DNA of 64,000 nt from Chitinophaga pinensis (lineage in GTDB: Bacteria; Bacteroidota; Bacteroidia; Flavobacteriales_D; Crocinitomicaceae). The position numbers and the translations under genes were made by a program. Positions 1 through 10,136 of the stretch are shown one piece after another; position 1 is the first letter of the stretch, and every line of letters begins with the position of its first letter. The notes beneath the pieces are model-generated. The model was given only the letters and a program-made list of their open reading frames with translations. It was not told the DNA's origin and did no database searches. The stretch is taken from the NCBI GenBank assembly GCA_945883825.1, contig CAMCYF010000003.1, positions 38,273-102,272 on the forward strand, read 5' to 3'.

Positions 1-1
1 T

Positions 2-1561
2 TACTCCATGGACAGAGGTGTAGAAAAGAGAGTTGGAATTGAGGGGGCATTTTACGAATATTTAAGAGGCGAGGACGGCGCAGAACTAGAACAGAAATTT
101 TCGACAGGGTGGAAAAAAACGGGACAAATTACAAGAGAGTCAGTTGAAGGAGCAAATGTAATCACCTCGATTGATAAAGAAATCCAAGAAGTAGCTCATT
201 CTGAATTAGAAAGACAATTAAGAGATATGGATGCTGAACACGGAAGTGTAATAGTGATGGAAGTAAAAACAGGTTTTATTCGTGCTATTGCAAACCTTAC
301 AAACAATGATAACAAATCATATACTGAGTCTTACAATTATGCTGTTGGTTTTCATGAGGTGCCAGGTTCAACCTTTAAGTTAGCTTCTATCATGGCTGGT
401 CTAGAGGATGGAAAATTCAAAATTACAGATAAGGTTTCTGCTATTGGCTCATATTCTTTTCCCGGGAAACGTTTAGAGGATTCCAATCACGGTATTGGAT
501 ATGGCACCATAACAATTCAAAAAGCATTTGAAAAATCATCCAATGTTATTGCACAACTTATTTACCGTACTTATCATAACGATCCAGAAAAGTTTTTAGC
601 ACGTTTAAAGCAATTTGGTTTAACTCAGCCATTGGGTGTTGCGATTAAAGGAGAAGCTTTTCCAGTTATCCCAAAAATCGGAACTCCGGGTTGGTCGGCA
701 CTTTCTATTCCAATGATGGCAATTGGTTACGAACTACAACAAACGCCTCTTCAAACTTTGGCATTCTACAATGCAGTAGCAAATGAAGGAAAATTGCTTC
801 GCCCACTTTTTGTGGAAAGAATTGAGAGATATGGTAAGGTTGTAAAGAATTTTAATCCCGTTGTTCTTCGTGAAGAAATTTGTTCTGAAAATACTATTAA
901 AATTCTTCAATCTTGTCTAAAAGGTGTCATGACAGATGGTACTGGGTCTGATTTAAAAAGCTCTCTTTTTAAAATTGCTGGAAAAACAGGAACAGCAAAA
1001 TTAATTGGCGAAAATAAATTATACAATGATCAAAGAAACAGTGCTTACCAAGCTTCATTTGTAGGATATTTCCCTGCTGATAAACCGATCTATTCTTGTA
1101 TCGTAGTAATTTCAAATCCTAAGAAGGAAATTTATGGCGCGAGGGTTTCAGGAACTGTATTCGCAGAAATCGCAAATAAAATTTACGCATCAACACTTTC
1201 TTATCACAAGGCAATCAATCAAAATGCAAATAAAAAGAATGTTTTGCCACTTGTTAAGAAAGGAAATAAACGTGATATATTAGCTGTATTAGATCAATTG
1301 CATATTCGGTATAAATTAAATTACCATGGCGAATGGTTATCTGCCGATACTCTAAAAGGTTCTGTTCAACTCTCAAAAAAAATAATTCTTAAAGATAAAA
1401 TTCCAAATGTTCTTGGATTTACAGCTAAGGATGCTGTCTTTCTTCTTGAAAGTAGGGGATTGATTGTCAAATTAGCTGGTTGCGGACGTGTAACTAAACA
1501 ATCTTTGAATCCGGGAATACTGCCAACTAAAGGTCAATTAATAAAAATAGAATTGCAATGA
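2..1561 (+). CDS. ftsI: FtsI/PBP3, septal peptidoglycan transpeptidase (5' end outside window)
   Basis: Cross-links septal peptidoglycan in the periplasm as the partner of FtsW. The reading frame is open to the left edge, so the N-terminal anchor and part of the dimerisation domain are missing; the first ATG (nt 8) is internal. The three penicillin-binding motifs are visible: STFK with the nucleophilic Ser codon at 368-370, SSN at 536-544, and KTG at 983-991. The last 50 or so residues form a PASTA domain (IPNVLGFTAKDAVFLLESRG), usual in Bacteroidota FtsI. It overlaps murE by 4 nt (ATGA), so the two are translationally coupled. The identification is secure; only the true start is unseen. Confidence 0.95.
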   Translation, partial: YSMDRGVEKRVGIEGAFYEYLRGEDGAELEQKFSTGWKKTGQITRESVEGANVITSIDKEIQEVAHSELERQLRDMDAEHGSVIVMEVKTGFIRAIANLTNNDNKSYTESYNYAVGFHEVPGSTFKLASIMAGLEDGKFKITDKVSAIGSYSFPGKRLEDSNHGIGYGTITIQKAFEKSSNVIAQLIYRTYHNDPEKFLARLKQFGLTQPLGVAIKGEAFPVIPKIGTPGWSALSIPMMAIGYELQQTPLQTLAFYNAVANEGKLLRPLFVERIERYGKVVKNFNPVVLREEICSENTIKILQSCLKGVMTDGTGSDLKSSLFKIAGKTGTAKLIGENKLYNDQRNSAYQASFVGYFPADKPIYSCIVVISNPKKEIYGARVSGTVFAEIANKIYASTLSYHKAINQNANKKNVLPLVKKGNKRDILAVLDQLHIRYKLNYHGEWLSADTLKGSVQLSKKIILKDKIPNVLGFTAKDAVFLLESRGLIVKLAGCGRVTKQSLNPGILPTKGQLIKIELQ

Positions 1562-3018
1562 TGATATTGTCCGACATATTAATGAATATTAAAACTGAGT
1601 CGGTTTTAGGTTCTTTGGAACATCCTGTCGGGTCTTTGATTTTTGATTCTCGTCAGGCAAATTCTTCCTCTGTTTTCTTTGCAATTAAAGGGAGTGCTAC
1701 TGACGGCCATTTATTTGTTCAGCAAGCACACGATAAAGGCTGTAGAATTTTCGTCGTACAAAACAATATTCCAGATTTAACTGATTCAACAATCATAAAA
1801 ACAAGTGATACCTCAGCTTTATTGGCATCAATGTCATGTAACTTTTTTGAGAATCCTTCTAAGAAATTAAAACTTATTGGTATAACAGGAACTAATGGTA
1901 AAACAACATGTACAACTCTTCTTTATAAACTTTTTTCAGATTTAGGATATAAATGCGGTTTAATTTCAACGGTTGTAAATAAAATTGGTTCTACTGATAT
2001 TGTTGCAACACATACAACTCCCGATCCTGTAAGTTTAAATCGTTTACTTGCTCAAATGGTGACTGAGAATTGCACGCATTGTTTTATGGAAGTAAGTTCA
2101 CACGCAATTCATCAAAATAGAATTTCAGGATTAAATTTTTCTGGTGCTGTATTCACAAATATTACTCATGATCATTTGGATTACCACAAAACTTTTTCAG
2201 AATATATCCGTGTGAAAAAAACTTTTTTTGATTTATTACCTGCTACCTCTTTTGCCCTTGTCAATACTGACGATAAAAACGGTATGATAATGCTCCAAAA
2301 TACACTTGCTTCTAAACACACTTTTGCTCTAAAAACTCCAGCAGATTTTAAAGGAAAAGTAACAGAGAATGAGTTTACTGGCTTGGTGATAAAAATTAAT
2401 GGAAAAGAAGTTTATTCTCGACTTGTTGGTGAATTTAATGCATATAATTTATTAGCAGTTTATGGCGTATCACTTTTGCTCGAGGAAGATGAACTTGAAG
2501 TTTTGCGAACAATGAGCCTTCTTGAATCTGTTGAGGGACGATTTCAATACGTTCAAAGTACTAAAGGTATTACAGCGATTATTGATTATGCTCATACTCC
2601 TGATGCATTGGAAAATGTGCTAAAAACAATTAATGGTATTCGTAAAGGAGCTTCTAAAGTAATAACAGTAATTGGGTGCGGAGGAGATCGTGATAAGACA
2701 AAAAGACCGCTAATGGCAAAAATTGCCTGCGATAAAAGCACTAATGTTCTACTCACATCTGATAATCCAAGAACTGAGAACCCTGAAAGTATTTTATTAG
2801 AAATGGAAGCGGGTTTAGATGATATTGAAAAGCAAAAATCAATAACAATTCAAGATAGAAAGCAAGCAATTAAGACTGCAATTCTATTAGCAAATACAGG
2901 TGATATTATTTTGATTGCAGGAAAAGGTCATGAAAAATACCAAGAAATTATGGGTGTTCGACATGATTTTGATGATTTGAAAATTACAGAAAATATGTTT
3001 AACGAATTGAAAAAGTAA
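1558..3018 (+). CDS. murE: UDP-MurNAc-tripeptide synthetase MurE, meso-diaminopimelate adding
   Basis: Cytoplasmic ATP-dependent ligase adding the third stem-peptide residue to UDP-MurNAc-L-Ala-D-Glu. The P-loop GTNGKTT is at residues 111-117, followed by the central Mur ligase domain and the C-terminal domain. DNPRTE at residues 402-407 (from nt 2761) is the DNPR signature of enzymes that select meso-diaminopimelate rather than lysine. 486 residues, normal length. Two adjacent ATGs (1558, 1561) could start it; 1558 gives the ATGA overlap with ftsI typical of this operon. It overlaps mraY by one base (TAATG). Confidence 0.95.
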   Translation: MMILSDILMNIKTESVLGSLEHPVGSLIFDSRQANSSSVFFAIKGSATDGHLFVQQAHDKGCRIFVVQNNIPDLTDSTIIKTSDTSALLASMSCNFFENPSKKLKLIGITGTNGKTTCTTLLYKLFSDLGYKCGLISTVVNKIGSTDIVATHTTPDPVSLNRLLAQMVTENCTHCFMEVSSHAIHQNRISGLNFSGAVFTNITHDHLDYHKTFSEYIRVKKTFFDLLPATSFALVNTDDKNGMIMLQNTLASKHTFALKTPADFKGKVTENEFTGLVIKINGKEVYSRLVGEFNAYNLLAVYGVSLLLEEDELEVLRTMSLLESVEGRFQYVQSTKGITAIIDYAHTPDALENVLKTINGIRKGASKVITVIGCGGDRDKTKRPLMAKIACDKSTNVLLTSDNPRTENPESILLEMEAGLDDIEKQKSITIQDRKQAIKTAILLANTGDIILIAGKGHEKYQEIMGVRHDFDDLKITENMFNELKK

Positions 3019-4262
3019 TGCTATACTATATTTTTGATTACCTCGATAAGTTCAATTTTCCAGGTGCAGGTTTATTCAATTACATCTCCTTTCGTGCTGC
3101 AATGGCCTTGCTTATGTCTCTTTTTGTGTCGATTCATTTCGGTAAACGCATAATCAATAAATTGCGTAATCAGCAAATTGGGGAAACAGTTCGTGATTTA
3201 GGATTATCAGGGCAACTTGAAAAATCAGGAACGCCAACAATGGGTGGAATCATAATTCTTGCCGCAATTTTAATACCAACCTTATTACTTGCTAAGCTCC
3301 AAAATGTATATGTTATTACAATGATTATTTCAATCATTTGGCTTGGGTTAATTGGATTTTTAGACGATTACATTAAGGTTTTTAAGAAAAACAAGGAGGG
3401 TTTAAAAGGTCGTTTTAAAATTATAGGACAAATAGGAGTTGGTTTAATAGTAGGATGTATCCTTTATTTTTCTGATGAGGTAGTTGTTCATAAAAGAGTT
3501 GCTTTGAATTATCGTTTAAAAATGAATGAAACTTTTGTAACGCAAAGACATATTCAAAATGAAGGGGAGAATTATAAATGGATCAAAACGGATGATATGA
3601 CAACCACAATTCCGTTTATGAAGGGAAATGAGTTTAATTACAATTGGTTGATTGGCGATTCTCATAAATCTTATGGCTGGCTACTTTTTATTCCTATAGT
3701 CATTTTTATTGTAATTGCTGTTTCCAATGGTGCAAATATGACGGATGGTTTAGATGGTTTAGCAACAGGTTCTTCTGCAATTATTGGAATTGCATTAGCA
3801 GTATTGGCTTACGTTAGCTCAAATTATAAGTTTGCGGATTATCTGAATGTCATGTACATCCCAAATGCTGAAGAATTAGTGGTTTTTATATCCGCTTTTG
3901 TGGGTGCATGTATTGGATTTTTATGGTATAATTCCTATCCTGCCCAAGTTTTTATGGGGGATACAGGAAGTCTAGCATTGGGAGGAATTATTGCTGTCTT
4001 TGCGATTTCAATAAGAAAGGAATTACTGATCCCAGTTTTGTGTGGCATCTTTCTAATTGAAAATCTATCGGTAATCCTGCAAGTTGGTTATTTCAAATTC
4101 ACAAAGAAACAGTTCGGTGAGGGCAAGAGAATTTTCTTGATGGCGCCCCTGCATCATCATTATCAAAAGAAAGGAATTCATGAGGCAAAAATAGTTGCGC
4201 GCTTTTGGATTATTGCTGTTTTATTGGCTGTTATAACGATTGTAACATTGAAATTACGTTAA
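3018..4262 (+). CDS. mraY: Phospho-MurNAc-pentapeptide transferase MraY
   Basis: Integral membrane enzyme transferring phospho-MurNAc-pentapeptide from UDP to undecaprenyl phosphate, giving lipid I. Family motifs are present: GTPTMGG near residue 75, the catalytic pair DD at 116-117, [10 protein letters not shown] near 240, FMGDTGS near 313 and [11 protein letters not shown] near 376. At 414 residues it is about 50 longer than proteobacterial MraY. The extra length is a hydrophilic insert between membrane segments (roughly residues 155-215), which I recall as usual for Bacteroidota MraY. The start codon shares one base with the murE stop. Confidence 0.95.
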   Translation: MLYYIFDYLDKFNFPGAGLFNYISFRAAMALLMSLFVSIHFGKRIINKLRNQQIGETVRDLGLSGQLEKSGTPTMGGIIILAAILIPTLLLAKLQNVYVITMIISIIWLGLIGFLDDYIKVFKKNKEGLKGRFKIIGQIGVGLIVGCILYFSDEVVVHKRVALNYRLKMNETFVTQRHIQNEGENYKWIKTDDMTTTIPFMKGNEFNYNWLIGDSHKSYGWLLFIPIVIFIVIAVSNGANMTDGLDGLATGSSAIIGIALAVLAYVSSNYKFADYLNVMYIPNAEELVVFISAFVGACIGFLWYNSYPAQVFMGDTGSLALGGIIAVFAISIRKELLIPVLCGIFLIENLSVILQVGYFKFTKKQFGEGKRIFLMAPLHHHYQKKGIHEAKIVARFWIIAVLLAVITIVTLKLR

Positions 4263-4265
4263 ACT

Positions 4266-5609
4266 GTGGAGGGTAAAAATAAACATATTGTTATTTTGGG
4301 CGCTGGCGAAAGTGGCGTTGGTGCAGCTCTTCTTGCTAAAAAACAAGAATGGAATGTTTTTGTTTCTGACGCAGGGAAAATCAAAGCAGATTATAAAAAA
4401 GAGTTAGACAACAATCAAATTGAATGGGAGGAAAATACACATTCTACAGATCGTATCTTTCAAGCTGAGCTCATTGTTAAGTCTCCGGGAATCCCAGAAA
4501 AAACCGACTTAATACGCGCTCTTCGAAATAAGCAAGTCAAGATAATTTCTGAGATAGAATTCGCGGGCTATTACACCAGAGGAAAATCTATTTGTGTTAC
4601 AGGAAGCAACGGAAAAACAACTACTACAATGCTTACCCATCATATTTTAAAGAAAGCAGGCTGGGATGTTGGTTTAGCAGGAAATGTTGGAAAAAGTTTT
4701 GCAAAACAAGTGGCAGAAGGCGACCACGATTGGTATGTGCTTGAACTGAGTTCTTTTCAATTGGATGACATGTTTGAATTCAAAGCTGACATCGGAATAC
4801 TTACAAATATTACACCAGATCATCTTGATCGCTACGAAAATCAAATGCAAAAATATGTGGATTCAAAATTTAGAATTCTCAATAATCAAAATCATGAGGA
4901 TTGGTTTATCTACAATTATGATGATCCAATAATTAGAGAAGAATTATCAAAAAGAAAGCTTTCAATGAATCTTGCACCTTTTTCATTGAAAGAAGAAATA
5001 AAAGTAGGTGCTTACGCTGTAAATAATCAACTAATAATCAATATAAAAGACCAATTAACTATGTCAATTCACGAATTAGCTTTAAAGGGTAAGCACAATA
5101 CCCAAAACTCGTTAGCAGCAGGGATTGCTGGACGCCTTGTTGAAATTCGCAAGAGTATTGTGCGTGAAAGTCTTGAGGACTTCGAAAATGTTGAGCACCG
5201 CCTTGAATTTGTAGCGAAAGTAAATGGAATTGAATTTATAAACGACTCCAAAGCCACAAATATAAATTCAACTTGGTATGCATTGGAAACAATGGAAAAT
5301 CCAGTGGTTTGGGTTATGGGTGGAGTGGACAAAGGAAATGATTATTCCGAATTAAGTAACTTGGTAAAGGACAAGGTGAAAGCAATTATTTGTCTTGGTA
5401 TTGACAATCAAAAAATCATCAAGGCTTTTGGTCACCTTGTAGAAACGATTGTCGAGGTTGGATCTGCAACAGAGGCAGTTGCTTATGCTTATCGTTTGGC
5501 GAAAAAAAATGAAACAGTTTTACTTTCTCCAGCTTGCGCAAGTTTTGATTTATTTGAAAACTATGAAGACCGAGGAAATCAATTCAAGCAGGCGGTTAGA
5601 AAGTTGTAA
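4266..5609 (+). CDS. murD: UDP-MurNAc-L-alanine:D-glutamate ligase MurD (GTG start)
   Basis: Adds D-glutamate to UDP-MurNAc-L-alanine in the cytoplasm. N-terminal Rossmann segment (ILGAGESGVGAA), P-loop GSNGKTTTT near residue 113, and the NITPDHLDRY and NSLAA motifs of the Mur ligase fold. 447 residues, normal. The start is GTG three bases after the mraY stop; no ATG lies upstream in frame after that stop, and the Rossmann strand begins only a few residues later, so GTG is well supported. A 27-bp gap separates it from ftsW. Confidence 0.94.
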   Translation: MEGKNKHIVILGAGESGVGAALLAKKQEWNVFVSDAGKIKADYKKELDNNQIEWEENTHSTDRIFQAELIVKSPGIPEKTDLIRALRNKQVKIISEIEFAGYYTRGKSICVTGSNGKTTTTMLTHHILKKAGWDVGLAGNVGKSFAKQVAEGDHDWYVLELSSFQLDDMFEFKADIGILTNITPDHLDRYENQMQKYVDSKFRILNNQNHEDWFIYNYDDPIIREELSKRKLSMNLAPFSLKEEIKVGAYAVNNQLIINIKDQLTMSIHELALKGKHNTQNSLAAGIAGRLVEIRKSIVRESLEDFENVEHRLEFVAKVNGIEFINDSKATNINSTWYALETMENPVVWVMGGVDKGNDYSELSNLVKDKVKAIICLGIDNQKIIKAFGHLVETIVEVGSATEAVAYAYRLAKKNETVLLSPACASFDLFENYEDRGNQFKQAVRKL

Positions 5610-5636
5610 TTGAAAATTTATTGATTTATAACTAAA

Positions 5637-6830
5637 ATGGAAATAAAAGATATTAATCCCAATTTAAGATCGTATTTAAAATACCTCAAAGGTGATCCTG
5701 TAATATGGATTATTACGATTTTAATGATGGCTTTCTCTTTGGTAACAGTGTATAGTTTTGTGCCTATACTTGTTAAAATTGAGGGAGGAACACCTTTTCA
5801 ATATCTTTTCAAGCATTTTATATATGTTTTAATGGGATTTGCCTCAATGTTTTTTATTCATAGAGTCGACTCAAAATACATCTATCAACTTTCAAAATTT
5901 GCCTATTACATTGCACTTGCTTTGCTGCTTTTTACCATTTTTTTTGGCGCAAAAGTAAATGATGCTGGACGTTGGATTCGTATTCCATTTATTGGCTTAA
6001 CGTTTCAATCGTCTGACTTTGCAAAGCTTGCATTGATACTTTATATTTCTCGTTTACTAGTTCGAAAAAAAGATTTATTAAATGATTGGGAAAAAGGAAT
6101 TGTACCCTTAATGATTCCAATATTATTAATTTGTGGACTTATTATCAAAGATAATTTTTCTACCGCAGCAATGCTCTTTTTACTTTCAATGGCAATGCTC
6201 TTTATTGGAAGAGTTCCTTTTTTGAAACTTACAACATTAGCTGCAGGTGGAATTGGATTAGTTGCGCTTGTAATTGGCATTCATGTAACTATTCCTCAAC
6301 TTAATCTTTTACCTCGCTATGATACTTGGGTAAGCAGATTTAATCAACGTGTTGAAAATGATATGGGAAACATTGCCAATGCGCAAGCAAATAACGCCCA
6401 GTTGGCTATTCACAACGGTTCTTTGTTTGGACAAGGTGTTGGTGACGGAAAATTAAAAGAATATTTGCCAGAAGCTTATGCGGATTTTTATTATGCAAGT
6501 TTTGTAGAAGAATTTGGCTTGTTTTCTTCTTTTTTTCTTGTCTTGCTTTACCTTATTTTATTGTTTCGAATTATTCGTATTTCATTGAAAACAGATGATT
6601 TATTTCAAACGTATGCCTCAATGGGAATTGGGGTTCATTTACTAACCCAAGCGAGTATTAATATGTTAGTTTGTACTGGAGTTTTTCCTGTAACAGGTCA
6701 AAACATGCCTTTTCTTGCAATGGGTGGTTCAGCATTAATTATGGCCTGTATTTCAATTGGAGTTATCCAATCTTTTTCCAATCAATTACAAAAGGGAAAA
6801 AAGGAAGAAGAGGGTGTTTTTGTTTCTTAA
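5637..6830 (+). CDS. ftsW: FtsW, SEDS-family septal peptidoglycan glycosyltransferase
   Basis: Polytopic inner-membrane protein that polymerises lipid II at the septum together with FtsI. About ten hydrophobic segments are visible in 397 residues. SEDS features include FQSSDFAKLALILY, the region DNFSTAAML (replacing the proteobacterial PDFGT-type stretch), and the extracytoplasmic stretch GQGVGDGKLKEYLPEAYADF followed by EEFGL. It lies between murD and murG as in other dcw clusters, which favours FtsW over RodA. Confidence 0.93.
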   Translation: MEIKDINPNLRSYLKYLKGDPVIWIITILMMAFSLVTVYSFVPILVKIEGGTPFQYLFKHFIYVLMGFASMFFIHRVDSKYIYQLSKFAYYIALALLLFTIFFGAKVNDAGRWIRIPFIGLTFQSSDFAKLALILYISRLLVRKKDLLNDWEKGIVPLMIPILLICGLIIKDNFSTAAMLFLLSMAMLFIGRVPFLKLTTLAAGGIGLVALVIGIHVTIPQLNLLPRYDTWVSRFNQRVENDMGNIANAQANNAQLAIHNGSLFGQGVGDGKLKEYLPEAYADFYYASFVEEFGLFSSFFLVLLYLILLFRIIRISLKTDDLFQTYASMGIGVHLLTQASINMLVCTGVFPVTGQNMPFLAMGGSALIMACISIGVIQSFSNQLQKGKKEEEGVFVS

Positions 6831-6842
6831 AGAAGTTTATTT

Positions 6843-7958
6843 ATGTTGATTGAACGTGCAATTATTTCAGGAGGAGGAACAGGAGGACATATCTTTCCGG
6901 CGATTGCAATTGCAGATGAAATAAAAAAACGCAATCCAAGTGCTTCAATTCTTTTTGTCGGTGCCATAGGTAAAATGGAGATGGAAAAAGTTCCTCAAGC
7001 GGGCTACGATATCGTGGGTTTGAAAATAGCGGGTCTTCAACGAAAATTTTCCTTTTCAAATCTCCTCCTTCCATTTAAAATTCTTGGAAGTTTATTAAAA
7101 GCTCGAAAAATTCTTATCGATTTTAAGCCCCAAATTGTTATTGGTGTTGGAGGCTATGCAAGCGGTCCAACATTGATGATGGCAAATTTTTTGAGAATAC
7201 CTACTGTAATTCAAGAACAAAATTCGTTTCCTGGAAAAACAAATAGAATTTTAGCCAAAAAAGCTGCTTGTATTTGTACTGCTTACGAGGGTATGGAACG
7301 ATTTTTTCCAAATTCTAAAGTAGTATTAACTGGAAATCCAATTCGAAAAGAGTTTTCAGCTAATTTAAAATCCAAAGCTGAAGCATGTACTTTTTTTGGA
7401 TTAGACCATGAAAAACCTACAATATTGGTTATGGGAGGAAGTTTAGGGGCTAAAACTCTTAATATTTCTGTTCAAAAAAATCTTGAAGAAATAATGAATT
7501 CAGGAGTACAGATTATATGGCAGTGTGGTAAATTATACCATTCTCAACTTATTATTGATTTAAAGGATAAAGAATTAAAGAATATTTGTTTGTATCAATT
7601 TATTGAACGAATGGACTTGGCTTATTCTGCTGCCGATTTGATTATTTCGCGTGCTGGTGCCATTTCAGTTTCTGAATTATGTATTGTAGGAAAACCATTA
7701 ATTCTTGTGCCTTCTCCAAATGTTGCCGAAGACCACCAAACAAAAAATGCTAATGCACTAGTTGCAAAAAATGCTGCATTTCTAATTACTGATTCTGAAG
7801 CACCTGATTTATTATTCAAGATTGCTTTGGATTTATTGAAGCAAAAAGAAAAATGTGAGCTTCTTTCTATTGAGATAAAAAAAATACAAAAATTAAATGC
7901 TACTGCTGATATTGTAGATGCATTCGAAAATAGTTTAATAGAAAATGGAACAAAATAA
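6843..7958 (+). CDS. murG: MurG, lipid II-forming N-acetylglucosaminyltransferase
   Basis: Peripheral inner-membrane GT28 enzyme converting lipid I to lipid II with UDP-GlcNAc. The N-terminal glycine-rich loop SGGGTGGHIFPA starts at about residue 9; GGYASGP, QEQNSFPGKTNR and GGSLGAKTLN follow, with a C-terminal UDP-GlcNAc domain (SRAGAISVSEL, PSPNVAEDHQTKNA). 371 residues, normal. The last 14 nt overlap murC, so termination and reinitiation are probably coupled. Confidence 0.95.
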   Translation: MLIERAIISGGGTGGHIFPAIAIADEIKKRNPSASILFVGAIGKMEMEKVPQAGYDIVGLKIAGLQRKFSFSNLLLPFKILGSLLKARKILIDFKPQIVIGVGGYASGPTLMMANFLRIPTVIQEQNSFPGKTNRILAKKAACICTAYEGMERFFPNSKVVLTGNPIRKEFSANLKSKAEACTFFGLDHEKPTILVMGGSLGAKTLNISVQKNLEEIMNSGVQIIWQCGKLYHSQLIIDLKDKELKNICLYQFIERMDLAYSAADLIISRAGAISVSELCIVGKPLILVPSPNVAEDHQTKNANALVAKNAAFLITDSEAPDLLFKIALDLLKQKEKCELLSIEIKKIQKLNATADIVDAFENSLIENGTK

Positions 7959-9342
7959 AAATCTATTTAGTGGTTTTAAAAATGTCTACTTTATAGGTAT
8001 TGGTGGAATTGGAATGTCAGCTCTTGCAAGGTATTTTAATAATTTAGGATTTAAAGTCGCTGGTTATGATAAAAGCGCTAGTGATTTAACAGGTAAATTA
8101 GAGGCAGAAGGATGTTTGATTCATTATGAAGATTTAGGGGAAGAAATCCCAAATGAATTTAAAAATAAGGCGACGACATTTGTGGTGTTTACTCCAGCAA
8201 TTCCGGAGGACATGAAGGAACTTTTCTATTTTATTAGTAATGAGTTTACTGTTTATAAACGTGCTGAAGTACTAGGGATTTTAACACGACAATCAAAAGG
8301 ATTATGTGTTGCTGGAACGCATGGGAAAACAACAACTAGCTCTATGCTTGCTCATATTTTAGATCACTCTTTATGGAAATGCAATGCATTTTTAGGCGGA
8401 ATTGCTACTAATTTTAATTCAAATTTGGTGCTTTCTGAGACAAGCGATTGGACAGTTGTTGAAGCGGATGAGTTTGATCGGTCTTTTTTAAAACTTTCCC
8501 CTTTTTCAAGTATTGTTACCGGTGTAGATCCTGATCATTTAGATATTTATGGAAGTATAGAACAATTTAATGAAGGTTTCCGACAGTATGCAATGAAAAT
8601 TGATCCTAATGGCTTTTTGATTGAAAAGGAGGGCTTAAATCTACCTACATTAGCCAAAAAAGTATCCTATGCTCTTCATTCTGAAACGGCAGATTATAGC
8701 ATGAATAATTTAGTTTTTCGAGACGGATTTATTTTTTCGGCTGTACGTTTAAAAACAAATTTTTGGCATAATGTTAAGTTGGGAATCCCAGGCTCTCATA
8801 ATGCAGAGAATGCACTTGCTTGCATTGCACTTTTAGATTGTTTGGGAATGAGTGAATTGGAAATTCGAAATGGACTTTCAAGTTTTACAGGTGTGAAAAG
8901 ACGATTTGATTATCAAATTCGGACAGAGGACTTGGTTTTTATCGATGATTATGCACATCATCCAAATGAATTGAAGGTTTTAATTGAATCAGTGCGAAAT
9001 TTGTATCCCAATAAAAAAATTACAGGAATTTTCCAGCCTCACTTATTTTCTAGAACGAGAGACTTTGCTTTGGAATTTGCTGCAGAATTATCAAAATTGG
9101 ATGAATTAATCTTATTGCCAATTTATCCAGCAAGAGAAGAACCCATTTATGGTATTTCAAGCGCCTGGTTGTATTCTAAAGTGGAATTACCAAAGAAATA
9201 TTTATTGTCGCCTTCTGAAGCCTTACAATATTTTAATCATTTTGATAAAGGAATTGTTCTGACGATTGGAGCTGGAGATATTGATAAAATGGTCGCTCCC
9301 TTAAAGGAAATATTATCATCAAATTTAACTACTGCAGAATGA
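7945..9342 (+). CDS. murC: UDP-MurNAc:L-alanine ligase MurC
   Basis: First amino-acid ligase of stem-peptide synthesis. N-terminal Rossmann loop GIGGIGMSALARYF, P-loop GTHGKTTTSSML near residue 124, EADEFDRSF and DPDHLDIYG in the central domain, and DDYAHHPNE in the C-terminal domain. 465 residues, normal. Starts inside murG (14-nt overlap) and overlaps ftsQ by 4 nt (ATGA). Confidence 0.95.
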   Translation: MEQNKNLFSGFKNVYFIGIGGIGMSALARYFNNLGFKVAGYDKSASDLTGKLEAEGCLIHYEDLGEEIPNEFKNKATTFVVFTPAIPEDMKELFYFISNEFTVYKRAEVLGILTRQSKGLCVAGTHGKTTTSSMLAHILDHSLWKCNAFLGGIATNFNSNLVLSETSDWTVVEADEFDRSFLKLSPFSSIVTGVDPDHLDIYGSIEQFNEGFRQYAMKIDPNGFLIEKEGLNLPTLAKKVSYALHSETADYSMNNLVFRDGFIFSAVRLKTNFWHNVKLGIPGSHNAENALACIALLDCLGMSELEIRNGLSSFTGVKRRFDYQIRTEDLVFIDDYAHHPNELKVLIESVRNLYPNKKITGIFQPHLFSRTRDFALEFAAELSKLDELILLPIYPAREEPIYGISSAWLYSKVELPKKYLLSPSEALQYFNHFDKGIVLTIGAGDIDKMVAPLKEILSSNLTTAE

Positions 9343-10136
9343 AAAAATGGTTGAAAATTCTTTTATGGATATTTCTCGGAGCTGGTGTAATTACTGTTTT
9401 TGTTTTTTCAAATCAGCAAGAAAAAAATAAAAAAATTTTAAATCCTGAAATTTCGATACATGTTGAAGGTGAAAATACATTTCTAACAGAAAAAGAATTG
9501 TGGGATCGTTTAAAATTTCTCAGGTTGGTGTTTGATGGCCAGCAGAATAATGCTTTTAATATAAATAAAATTGAAAAGGCTATTGCCCAAATGACAGAGG
9601 TTAAAAATGTAAAGGCCTATCGACAAATTGGAAAGAAATGGTTTTTAAAAATTGAATTGAGAAAACCGATTGCTCGTATTTTCAATTCTTATGGTCAAAG
9701 TTTTTATATCGATAACGATGGATTTATGATGAATCGATCTGATCTGCATACTGCACGTGTACTTATATTTTCTGGATTCATAAAGGACAAGTTTTCCCAT
9801 ACATCAGTGCCAGAAATTATCAACAACGACTCATTGAAAAGTATTAAAAAAATTGATGAAATCTATCGAATTTCAAGTTATGTTTGTAATGATACATTAA
9901 TGTCAAAACTTATTGGCCAAGTGTATTTGGAAAAAAATGGTGATTTTATATTAATTCCGCTGCTGGGCGATCAAAAAATAATTTTCGGTTCTGCATATTC
10001 AGAACAAGAAATAAATGAAAAGTTTGATCGATTGAGGGTTTTTTATGAAGAAGCAATGCCCTACGAAGGTTGGGATAAATATAATGAAATAAGTGTAAAA
10101 TATGAAGGGCAAATCGTTTGTAGAAAAAGAAGATAG
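9339..10136 (+). CDS. ftsQ: FtsQ-like divisome protein
   Basis: Bitopic membrane protein of the divisome with one N-terminal transmembrane helix (residues 4-24) and a periplasmic domain of about 240 residues. It shows a POTRA-like segment (HVEGENTFLTEKELWDRL) and a beta domain (KKWFLKIELRKPIARIF, FYIDNDGFMM). Sequence conservation is low, as is normal for FtsQ in this phylum, so the call rests on topology, size (265 residues) and position between murC and ftsA. The last 35 nt overlap ftsA. Confidence 0.85.
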   Translation: MKKWLKILLWIFLGAGVITVFVFSNQQEKNKKILNPEISIHVEGENTFLTEKELWDRLKFLRLVFDGQQNNAFNINKIEKAIAQMTEVKNVKAYRQIGKKWFLKIELRKPIARIFNSYGQSFYIDNDGFMMNRSDLHTARVLIFSGFIKDKFSHTSVPEIINNDSLKSIKKIDEIYRISSYVCNDTLMSKLIGQVYLEKNGDFILIPLLGDQKIIFGSAYSEQEINEKFDRLRVFYEEAMPYEGWDKYNEISVKYEGQIVCRKRR